From Phenylobacterium aquaticum (GTDB taxonomy: Bacteria > Pseudomonadota > Alphaproteobacteria > Caulobacterales > Caulobacteraceae): 6,731 nucleotides of DNA. The DNA is taken from contig NZ_CANCLE010000191.1 in assembly GCF_947378715.1 (NCBI RefSeq), positions 1 through 6,731 on the forward strand, read 5' to 3'. The notes beneath the pieces are model-generated. The model was not told where the DNA came from. It saw nothing but the letters and a program-made list of their open reading frames with translations, and made no database searches. The position numbers and the translations under genes are program-made. Each line of letters opens with the position of its first letter. Position 1 is the first letter of the stretch. Below, piece after piece: positions 1 through 5,382 of the stretch.

Positions 1-429
1 GGCGATGCGGTTGACCAGCACGAAGTGGCCCAGGTGGTTGGTGCCGAACTGGGTCTCGAAGCCGTCGGCGGTGAAGCTCTTGGGGCAGGCCATGACCCCG
101 GCATTGGCGATCACCAGGTCGAAGCTCTTGCCGGCGGCGACCAGGCCGTCGGCGCAGGCCCGCACGCTGGCCAGGTTGGCGAGGTCGAGGGCGACCAACT
201 CCAGGCTGCCGCCTTGGGCGGCCTGGGCGCGGACAACTTCCGTGGCGGCCTTGGCCTTGTCGAGGTCGCGCGCCGCGCCGACCACGGTCGCCCCGTGGGC
301 GGCGAGCACGCGGGCGGTCTCGACCCCCAGGCCGGCGGAGACTCCGGTGACCAGGATGCGCTTGCCGGTGAGGGTGACGCCGGCCAGGACGTCGTCGGTG
401 GTGGATGTGGCGCCGAAAGGTCCGGTCAT
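1..429 (-). CDS. Short-chain dehydrogenase/reductase (SDR), N-terminal part, cut by window edge
   Basis: NAD(P)-dependent oxidoreductase of the SDR family; the substrate cannot be told. The first 143 codons are present and the frame is still open at base 1. An extension of about 20 residues precedes the Rossmann fold. The cofactor-binding glycine motif TGVSAGLG lies at residues 28-35, an acidic DL at 82-83 follows the third strand, the NAG motif is at 109-111, and NHLGHF at 131-136 is typical of the retinol-dehydrogenase/WWOX-like SDR branch. R54 after the second strand is compatible with NADP(H) preference (inference). The catalytic Ser-Tyr-Lys would lie beyond the window, so activity cannot be judged. 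The ATG at 429 is supported by an AGGAG ribosome binding site at 437-441, 7 nt upstream. The gene is divergent from tetR and shares its operator region, so it is the probable target of that repressor. Family assignment is firm; function is unknown. Confidence 0.93.
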   Translation of the reverse strand, partial: MTGPFGATSTTDDVLAGVTLTGKRILVTGVSAGLGVETARVLAAHGATVVGAARDLDKAKAATEVVRAQAAQGGSLELVALDLANLASVRACADGLVAAGKSFDLVIANAGVMACPKSFTADGFETQFGTNHLGHFVLVNRIA

Positions 430-488
430 GGGAAGTCTCCTAGGTCATGTGGTCGGGGCGAGGGGGCTGCGACGTGTCGCCTCCGGCG

Positions 489-515
489 TTGCCAGGATCG
501 CGTCGCGGATATAAA
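489..515 (+). promoter_or_regulatory. Promoter candidate for the tetR gene
   Basis: TTGCCA (489-494) and TATAAA (510-515) each match the sigma70 consensus at five of six positions. The 15-nt spacer is shorter than the usual 16-18, though alphaproteobacterial housekeeping promoters tolerate shorter spacing. Transcription would start near 522, inside the left operator copy, which would give autorepression. This candidate is weaker than the one facing the SDR gene. Confidence 0.35.
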
Positions 516-559
516 CGGAGGATGTCTCCGATTTATATACGGAGGGTTCCTCCGTTTAT
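511..559. promoter_or_regulatory. Tandem double operator (two inverted repeats), likely TetR-family binding sites
   Basis: Two copies of ACGGAGG-N4-CTCCG sit in direct tandem with centres near 523 and 547, that is 24 bp apart. The right copy (535-559) is a near-perfect palindrome: an arm ATATACGGAGG, a 3-nt centre and an arm CCTCCGTTTAT, with one mismatched pair. The left copy (511-536) has matching GGAG/CTCC cores, but its flanks are offset by 1 nt. The outermost arms, ATAAACGGAGG at 511 and CCTCCGTTTAT at 549, are exact reverse complements of each other. The block lies between the divergent SDR and tetR starts and overlaps the candidate promoters. The palindromes are seen directly. Binding by the adjacent TetR protein is inferred from the usual behaviour of divergently placed TetR regulators. 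Confidence 0.8.
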
Positions 560-562
560 CAA
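534..562 (-). promoter_or_regulatory. Sigma70-like promoter candidate for the SDR gene
   Basis: On the minus strand TTGATA (557-562) is followed after exactly 17 nt by TATATA (534-539), in a region much richer in A and T than its surroundings. The transcript would start near 527 and carry a leader of roughly 95 nt to the SDR start at 429. The right operator palindrome fills the spacer and the left palindrome covers the expected start site, which is a classic repression geometry. The start site is predicted, not shown. Confidence 0.55.
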
Positions 563-575
563 GGGGCGAGTTGTC

Positions 576-1163
576 ATGGGCGCGGAGGGGGCGGAGTCTG
601 GCGGGCGCAAGCTGCGCGCCGATGGCGTGCGCAACCGCGAGCGGCTGATCGAGGCGGCCAAGGCCGGGTTCGCGGAGCTGGGTCCCGACGTCGCCCTGGA
701 CGAGATCGCCCGGCGCGCGGGCGTGGGCATCGGCACGCTCTACCGGCACTTCCCGACCCGCGACGCCATTGTCGAGGCGGTCTATCGGCGCGAGGTGCAA
801 CAATTGGCCGAGGGCGCCGAACGGTTGCTGGCCGACCTGCCGCCCGGCCAGGCCCTGCACGCCTGGATGCGGCTGTTCGTGGACTATGTGGCCACCAAGA
901 AAGTCATAGCCGCCGCCCTGGGCGCCATGGTCGGCGGGGCGTCCGAACTCTATGCGACATCCGGGGTGGCGATCATCGGGGCCATTGGGCGGCTGGTCAC
1001 GGCGGCGGCGGCGGCCGGCGAGATCCGCGCCGACGTCGAACCGGACGACCTGCTGCGCGCCCTGATCGGCTTCGCCTACGCCAACAGCGCCCCGGGCTGG
1101 CAGGCCAGCGCCCTGCGGCTGATCGACATTCTGATGGACGGCATGAAGCCTGCCGCGCGCTAA
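576..1163 (+). CDS. TetR/AcrR-family transcriptional repressor
   Basis: A ligand-responsive DNA-binding repressor of 195 residues, a normal length for the family. The N-terminal three-helix DNA-binding domain spans about residues 19-66, with the helix-turn-helix at about 41-60 (ALDEIARRAGVGIGTLYRHF) including the family-typical GTLYRHF. The all-helical C-terminal region, about 75-195, would bind the ligand and form the dimer; the inducer is unknown. An ATG at 447 opens the same frame, but the start at 576 is preferred: AAGGGG (561-566) lies 9 nt upstream, the operator block would otherwise be coding, and the residues before 576 do not look like a TetR N-terminus. It is divergent from the SDR gene and converges on an MFS gene with overlapping stops. 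The double palindrome at 511-559 suggests control of itself and the SDR gene. Control of the MFS genes is possible, but I see no matching operator near their start. Confidence 0.93.
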   Translation: MGAEGAESGGRKLRADGVRNRERLIEAAKAGFAELGPDVALDEIARRAGVGIGTLYRHFPTRDAIVEAVYRREVQQLAEGAERLLADLPPGQALHAWMRLFVDYVATKKVIAAALGAMVGGASELYATSGVAIIGAIGRLVTAAAAAGEIRADVEPDDLLRALIGFAYANSAPGWQASALRLIDILMDGMKPAAR

Positions 1164-2356
1164 GCGGCCTGGGGCATCCGCTTCCAGACCTGCCAGGCCA
1201 GGATCAGGGCCGGCACGATCAGTATGGCGGTGAGCGCGAAGGGCGCGGCGGGATTGACCAGGGAGAACAGCTGGCCCGCATAGATGGGCCCCCCGATCCG
1301 GGCGAGCGCGTTGTTGGACATGTTCAGGCCCAGCATCTCGCCCTGGCGATCCGGCGAGGTGGCCTTGGAAATCAGCCCCACCAGGTTGGGGAAACAGATC
1401 GACTGGCCGAAACCGACGATGGCCAGGCCCAGCACCGCCTGGATCCAGACGATCGAGGTGAACTGCACCAGCATGCCGACGAACATCAGGCTCAGGCCCG
1501 CCAGCAGGACCCGGGGTTCGCCGAACCGGCGGACCAGCCAGGCGGTGGCGATGCCCTGGCTGAAGGCGCCGATCACCCCGATGACCACGAAGGCCAGGCC
1601 GATCTGCTGCGGGCCCCAGCCGAACCGTGAGGCGGTCCACAGGCCATAGGTCGCCTCGACGCCGGCGAAGCCCGAGACGATCACGAAGCTGATGATCAGG
1701 ATGCGGCGGATGATCGGATCGGCGAAGGCCTCGCCGATGGCGGCGCGGCGGCTGCGGGGCCGGATGTCCGGCGTGCCCGGCCGTGTCTCGCGCACGAACA
1801 GCACCACGCCGGCCGCCGAGGCCAGGCCCAGTATGGCGGCGGCGAACAGCGGCAGGTGGAAGCCTACGGCGCCCAGCTTCGGGTGGGCCAAGAGGCCGCC
1901 GAGCGCCGGGCCGGTCATGAAGCCGAGCGAGAAGGCCGAGCCCATCACCCCCATGCGTCCGGCCCGCTTGTCCGGCGGGGTGATGTCGGCCATGCAGCCC
2001 TGCAGGGTCGAGATGTTGCCGGAGAAGAAGCCGCTGGCGAACCTGGCCAGGAAGGCGATCCAGATGTTGGGCGAGAAGGCCAGCGCCACATAGCAGAGCG
2101 CCGCCGTGGCGATGGTGACGATCAGCACGGGCCGCCGTCCGATGCGGTCCGACAGCCGGCCCCAGAACGGCTCGCCCAGGAACTGGCCGGCCGAGAACAT
2201 CGAGAACAGCAGGGTGATCTGCCAGGCCTGGGCGTGGAAGGCCTGGCCGAAGAACGGCAGCAGGGGGATCACCACTCCGAACCCCGCGATGTTCAGGAAC
2301 ACCACCGAAAGCAGGACGATCAGCGCCCGCGGGTCGTGGTCCCGGGGCGGCGTCAT
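1160..2356 (-). CDS. MFS transporter, DHA1 drug:H+ antiporter type (downstream member of a tandem pair)
   Basis: Inner-membrane transporter of the major facilitator superfamily, probably a proton-driven exporter of a small molecule; 398 residues, as expected for 12 transmembrane helices. Motif A between helices 2 and 3 is GRLSDRIGRRP (66-76). The motif B arginine is R105. The antiporter motif C, GFMTGPALGG (145-154), points to an efflux protein. The charged central loop is at about 189-217. It is a paralogue of the gene directly upstream: GEPFWGRLSD and FGWGP are shared exactly, and the first 158 residues align with a constant offset of four and no gap. Its ATG overlaps the upstream stop as ATGA (2353-2356) and has no visible Shine-Dalgarno sequence, so it probably depends on coupled re-initiation. 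Its TAG overlaps the TAA of tetR. The substrate is unknown; automated labels such as tetracycline transporter would be over-specific. Confidence 0.93.
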   Translation of the reverse strand: MTPPRDHDPRALIVLLSVVFLNIAGFGVVIPLLPFFGQAFHAQAWQITLLFSMFSAGQFLGEPFWGRLSDRIGRRPVLIVTIATAALCYVALAFSPNIWIAFLARFASGFFSGNISTLQGCMADITPPDKRAGRMGVMGSAFSLGFMTGPALGGLLAHPKLGAVGFHLPLFAAAILGLASAAGVVLFVRETRPGTPDIRPRSRRAAIGEAFADPIIRRILIISFVIVSGFAGVEATYGLWTASRFGWGPQQIGLAFVVIGVIGAFSQGIATAWLVRRFGEPRVLLAGLSLMFVGMLVQFTSIVWIQAVLGLAIVGFGQSICFPNLVGLISKATSPDRQGEMLGLNMSNNALARIGGPIYAGQLFSLVNPAAPFALTAILIVPALILAWQVWKRMPQAA

Positions 2357-3579
2357 GTGGCGTGGTAGGGCTCAGGTCGCGCCGTGGCCCTGCGCGTCGC
2401 CGACAGGGCCAGCAGGATCGCCGGGGCGACGACCAGGGCGCCCAGGATGAAGGGGCCGTCGCGGATCACCGGCACCATCAGCCCGGCGCAGATCGGACCC
2501 ACCACCCGGGCCAGGGCGCCGGTGGCGTTGTTCAGGCCGAGGATCTGGCCCTGGCGGTGCGGGTCGGCGGTGCGCGAGATGATCGCGCCGACGTTCGGGA
2601 AGGCCACCGACTGGCCGGCGGCGGTCATGCACATCAAGGCGATGGTCATGGCGCCATTGGCCGACACCACCTGCAGGGCGGCGGCCAGCGCGGTGATCGA
2701 CATGCCGACCGCCAGCATGGTCCCCTCGCCATAGCGCTCCGACATCCGGCCGGTGACCATGGTCTGGAAGAAGAAGGCCGTGGCGCCGGTGAAGGCGAAG
2801 CAGACGGCGATGTCGCGCGGCCCCCAGCCGAAGCGCGCCTGGGACCACAGGCCGAACTGGGATTCGATGCCGGTGAAGGCGAAGCCGACCAGGAAGGTCA
2901 GCAGCATCATGCGGCCGATCACCGGATGCTGGACGACCTCGCCCACCGCCTTCCAGCGGCTGGGGCGGTGGCTGATGTTCTGTTCGCGGACGCGGCTCTC
3001 CTTGATCACCAGGGTGATGGCCAGCACGCAGAGGGCGGCGAGGCCCGAGGCGATGAACAGCGGGATGCGGAACCCGGCCGGACCCATGCCGGTGTGGGCG
3101 AAGAAGCCGCCCACCGCCGGGCCGATGATCAGGCCGACGTTCCAGGCGGCGCCCTGATAGGACATCTGGCGGGCGCGCTTTTCCGGCGGGGTGACGTCGG
3201 CGATATAGCCCTGGACCACGGCGCCGTTGCCGGCCGCCAGCCCGCCGACCAGCCGGATCGCGAAGGCCACCCAGATATTGGGGGCGAAGGCCAGAGCCAG
3301 GTAGCAGAGGCAGTTGCCGGTGATGGTCGAGATCAGCAGCGGCTTCCGGCCATACTTGTCCGACAGCCGCCCCCAGAAGGGTTCGCCGAAGAAGGCCCCC
3401 ACCGAATAGGCGCCGAAGATGGCCCCGATCTGCCAGGGCTGGGCGTTGAACGACTTGGCGTAGAACGGCAGCAACGGAACGATGATTCCGAAGCCCAGCA
3501 TATTGATGAAGATGACGGCGATCAGCGACGCCGCCGCGAAGCGGGGCGCCGGGGCCTTATACGGCTCGGAGTCAGACAT
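2353..3579 (-). CDS. MFS transporter, DHA1 drug:H+ antiporter type (upstream member of a tandem pair)
   Basis: Twelve-helix inner-membrane transporter of 408 residues, close kin of the following gene. Motif A is GRLSDKYGRKP (70-80), the motif B arginine is R109, and the antiporter motif C is GLIIGPAVGG (149-158). The stretch after helix 4, DVTPPEKRA, matches DITPPDKRA in the partner, and the seventh-helix region RFGWGP is also shared. Motif C supports export; the substrate is unknown. The ATG at 3579 has no good ribosome binding site, and a possible -10 element lies only 11 nt before it, so initiation on a very short leader is possible. The gene follows the infC terminator, so it should have its own promoter. 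It ends in the ATGA overlap with its paralogue, forming a two-gene operon. Confidence 0.93.
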   Translation of the reverse strand: MSDSEPYKAPAPRFAAASLIAVIFINMLGFGIIVPLLPFYAKSFNAQPWQIGAIFGAYSVGAFFGEPFWGRLSDKYGRKPLLISTITGNCLCYLALAFAPNIWVAFAIRLVGGLAAGNGAVVQGYIADVTPPEKRARQMSYQGAAWNVGLIIGPAVGGFFAHTGMGPAGFRIPLFIASGLAALCVLAITLVIKESRVREQNISHRPSRWKAVGEVVQHPVIGRMMLLTFLVGFAFTGIESQFGLWSQARFGWGPRDIAVCFAFTGATAFFFQTMVTGRMSERYGEGTMLAVGMSITALAAALQVVSANGAMTIALMCMTAAGQSVAFPNVGAIISRTADPHRQGQILGLNNATGALARVVGPICAGLMVPVIRDGPFILGALVVAPAILLALSATRRATARPEPYHAT

Positions 3580-3590
3580 AATGCGGCGGT

Positions 3591-3617
3591 GTTAAGGGCC
3601 GTCGTCGCCCTGGGCAA
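3591..3617 (-). promoter_or_regulatory. Weak promoter candidate for the MFS operon
   Basis: The minus strand carries a TTGCCC-like element at about 3612-3617 and CTTAAC at 3591-3596, spaced about 15 nt. If used, transcription would begin within a few bases of the ATG at 3579, giving a nearly leaderless mRNA, which fits the lack of a Shine-Dalgarno sequence. Both elements match consensus only partly. The rest of 3580-3690 holds no recognisable gene, and I saw no copy of the tetR operator palindrome there. Confidence 0.25.
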
Positions 3618-3690
3618 GTCCGAGCGTGCCGCTGGGGCGCTTTCCAAGAGGAGGTATGGTGACGCAGGCGGGGCCTGGGCCTGTCTCCGA

Positions 3691-3727
3691 AACGAAAAGA
3701 GCGACCGCCCCGAGGGACGGTCGCTCT
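3691..3727 (-). terminator. Intrinsic terminator of infC
   Basis: Read on the minus strand, AGAGCGACCG pairs perfectly with CGGTCGCTCT (10 bp; plus-strand arms 3698-3707 and 3718-3727) around a 10-nt GC-rich loop. It is followed directly by a T-rich run, TTTTCGTTTC counting the last stem base. It begins 23 nt after the infC stop codon, the right place to end that transcript and insulate the MFS operon. Confidence 0.92.
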
Positions 3728-3750
3728 GGAATTCGCAGGGTGATCCGAAC

Positions 3751-4284
3751 CTAGCGGGGGGCCAGGATCATGATCATCTGGCGGCCTTCCATGCGGGGCT
3801 CGTACTCGACCTTGGCCACCGGCTCGAAGTCGACCTTGACCTGCTGGAGCAGCTTCATGCCCAGTTCCGGGTGAGCCAGTTCGCGACCGCGGAAGCGCAG
3901 GGTGACTTTGACCTTGTCGCCTTCCTCGAAGAAGCGGTGCATCGCCTTCGCCTTGACCTCGTAGTCATGGGTGTCGATGTTGGGGCGGAGCTTGATCTCC
4001 TTGATCTCCACCACCTTCTGCCGCTTGCGCGCCTCGTTCTTCTTCTTCTGCTCCTGGAACTTGAACTTGCCGTAGTCCAGGATCTTGCAAACCGGCGGAT
4101 CCGCGTTGGGCACGATCTCCACGAGGTCGAGACCCGCCTCTTCGGCGGCTTCAAGCGCGGAGGAAGTGGGCATGACACCCTGCTTCTCACCGTTCTGGTC
4201 GATCAGGAGAACGCGGGGAACGCGGATATCTTCGTTGATGCGCGGCCCGTCCTTGACGGGAGGCGCCTGCATGGGGCGGCGAAT
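3751..4284 (-). CDS. infC: Translation initiation factor IF-3, probable ATT start codon
   Basis: IF-3 binds the 30S subunit, prevents premature 50S joining and proofreads the start codon and initiator tRNA. The protein has 177 residues from the start chosen here: N-terminal domain about 13-82, a lysine-rich helical linker (KKKNEARKRQK) about 80-90, and C-terminal domain about 91-177. The family signature KILDYGKFKFQEQK is at 67-80. The first ATG is at 4272, but its nearest Shine-Dalgarno sequence is 21 nt away. An in-frame ATT at 4284 has GGAG (4294-4297) 9 nt upstream and adds the residues (M)RRP, matching the MRRP start I recall for alphaproteobacterial IF-3. In E. coli, infC uses AUU and IF-3 represses its own translation by rejecting that codon; the same control is inferred here. 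No rpmI or rplT follows; a terminator does. The family is certain, the start very likely. Confidence 0.97.
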   Translation of the reverse strand: MRRPMQAPPVKDGPRINEDIRVPRVLLIDQNGEKQGVMPTSSALEAAEEAGLDLVEIVPNADPPVCKILDYGKFKFQEQKKKNEARKRQKVVEIKEIKLRPNIDTHDYEVKAKAMHRFFEEGDKVKVTLRFRGRELAHPELGMKLLQQVKVDFEPVAKVEYEPRMEGRQMIMILAPR

Positions 4285-4293
4285 AGGCTTTGG

Positions 4294-4297
4294 CTCC
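4294..4297 (-). promoter_or_regulatory. Ribosome binding site deciding the infC start
   Basis: On the minus strand GGAG (within AACGGAGCC) lies 9 nt before the ATT at 4284 and 21 nt before the ATG at 4272. Only the ATT is at a workable distance, so this site argues for the non-canonical start. Confidence 0.75.
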
Positions 4298-4298
4298 G

Positions 4299-4332
4299 TT
4301 AGCTATTTCAACAAGTGAGCTATTTGAACAAG
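4299..4332 (-). repeat. 17-bp tandem repeat, two copies, in the infC leader
   Basis: On the minus strand CTTGTTCAAATAGCTCA (4332-4316) is followed without a gap by CTTGTTGAAATAGCTAA (4315-4299), identical at 15 of 17 positions. The second copy runs straight into the infC ribosome binding site. The pair is A/T-rich in a GC-rich setting. It could be a leader element that keeps the start region unstructured or binds a regulator; the role is unknown. Confidence 0.85.
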
Positions 4333-4371
4333 CATGAGTTCGGCGACGCAGCAGCGTCCCGATCGTGACCA

Positions 4372-4402
4372 CCTATATGAACGCGGGCCCTGTGCTTATC
4401 AA
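4372..4402 (-). promoter_or_regulatory. Promoter candidate for infC
   Basis: On the minus strand TTGATA (4397-4402) overlaps the stop codon of the upstream glycosyltransferase gene and is followed by CATATA at 17 nt (4374-4379) or TATAGG at 19 nt (4372-4377). The -35 match is good, the -10 match moderate. It would give infC its own transcript with a leader of about 80 nt that includes the tandem repeat. Read-through from the glycosyltransferase genes is also possible, since I see no terminator between them. Confidence 0.4.
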
Positions 4403-5382
4403 GCCGCGCCGGGGGGATGGGCCAAAGCATTCGCCGCCTGTGCGACCGTGGACACAGCCAGATCATTGAGTTCGGTGGCGGCCAGGATGGCGACATGGCC
4501 CCGGGGCGCCGAAAGCGCCGGGTTCGAGGCCTTGGAGAACAGGACGATGGTGGGGGCGCCGGTGGCCGCCGCCAGGTGCAGCGGGCCGGTGTCATTACCC
4601 ACCACCAGGGCGGCCTTGGCGGCGATGATCGCCACCCGGGCGAAATCGGTGCGGCCGGTGAGGTCGCGGGCCTTGCTGACGTCGCGCTGGATCTGGCGGG
4701 CGAGCGCGCTTTCCTGCGGCCCGCCGATGATGACGATGTCGAAGCCGCGCGCGTAGAGCAGCTTGCCCAGCTCGCCGAACTTCTCGACCGGCCAGCGCTT
4801 GTCCAGCCGGTGGGCCGAGCCGCCCGGAATGAAGATCACATAGGGGCGGGGGCGAACCCCGCCAGCCACGGGGCGGTCCTGGGGCGCCTTGCGCAGCACC
4901 CAGGACACGTCCGGCGGCGGCGCCTGGCCCGGCTCGATCGGGGCGTCGGGCCAGATGCCGGCGTATTTCAGCTGGTCGGCCTGGCGCTCCAGGGTGTGCA
5001 TGTGGTCGCGCTGCTTGTTGCGATGGGGCAGGGCGCAGCCCAGCGCATTGCCCGACCATTCCGGCGGGAACGGCTGCATCAGGTGGAAGATCCGCGAGGA
5101 CGCCGCCGAGGTCTGCAGGTCATAGACCCGGTCATAGCGGGCCTTCTTCAGTCGCGACCGCAGCTCCATCCAGGCGCCGAAGCCCTCGGGCTTGCCGTCC
5201 GTCTCCACGGCGTTGAAATAGGGGCAGGACTTGGCCAGCGCCTCGAAGGGCGGCGTGGTCAGAAGGGTGATGTGCGCTTTCTTGTGGGCCTCGCGGATCT
5301 GCTTCATGGCCGCGAGCGCCAGGACGAAATCGCCCAGGGCCGACAGCTTGATCACCAGGATCTTCTTGATCTCGCGGGCCAT
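4399..5382 (-). CDS. Glycosyltransferase family 9 (ADP-heptose:LPS heptosyltransferase-like)
   Basis: A GT-B fold sugar transferase of 327 residues, the usual length for GT9, which contains the WaaC/WaaF heptosyltransferases of LPS core synthesis. It probably acts at the cytoplasmic face of the inner membrane on a lipid-linked glycan. The N-terminal motif KLSALGDFVLALAAM (12-26) carries D18, at the position of the proposed catalytic Asp of WaaC. The C-terminal nucleotide-sugar motif GNDTGPLH is at 262-269, followed by AAATGAPTIVLF. PGGSAHRLDKRWP in the middle is also typical of the family. Whether the donor is ADP-heptose or another sugar cannot be told from sequence, so no gene symbol is given. 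Its ATG overlaps the stop of the preceding GT4 gene as TGATG, with GGAAAG 8 nt upstream, so the two are co-translated and probably act on the same glycan. Confidence 0.92.
   Translation of the reverse strand: MAREIKKILVIKLSALGDFVLALAAMKQIREAHKKAHITLLTTPPFEALAKSCPYFNAVETDGKPEGFGAWMELRSRLKKARYDRVYDLQTSAASSRIFHLMQPFPPEWSGNALGCALPHRNKQRDHMHTLERQADQLKYAGIWPDAPIEPGQAPPPDVSWVLRKAPQDRPVAGGVRPRPYVIFIPGGSAHRLDKRWPVEKFGELGKLLYARGFDIVIIGGPQESALARQIQRDVSKARDLTGRTDFARVAIIAAKAALVVGNDTGPLHLAAATGAPTIVLFSKASNPALSAPRGHVAILAATELNDLAVSTVAQAANALAHPPGAA

Noticed and set aside
447..575. In-frame N-terminal extension of the TetR gene from ATG 447 (or ATG 522)
   Set aside because: It would translate through the operator and promoter region, lacks a ribosome binding site, and adds residues unlike TetR N-termini; ATG 576 has a good AAGGGG upstream.
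426..1640. Minus-strand open frame of 404 codons across tetR and the end of the MFS gene
   Set aside because: It is out of frame with the real MFS gene and antisense to tetR, and its product is Arg/Gly/Pro/Ala-rich without family features.
3681..3690. TGTCTCCGA, resembling a half-site of the tetR operator, upstream of the MFS operon
   Set aside because: There is no partner half-site or palindrome, and it lies next to the infC terminator rather than near the MFS start.
2362..4302. Long plus-strand open frame of 646 codons
   Set aside because: It runs antisense to the MFS gene and infC, with composition typical of antisense translation in GC-rich DNA; no recognisable domain.
4345..4358. Small hairpin GACGC-AGCA-GCGTC in the infC leader
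   Set aside because: Only 5 bp, no T-run, easily found by chance in GC-rich DNA; it could still matter in leader folding but cannot be supported alone.
4187..4372. Possible leader peptide starting at GTG 4372 upstream of infC
   Set aside because: No ribosome binding site; it runs out of frame deep into infC, so it is more likely chance than a regulatory leader ORF.
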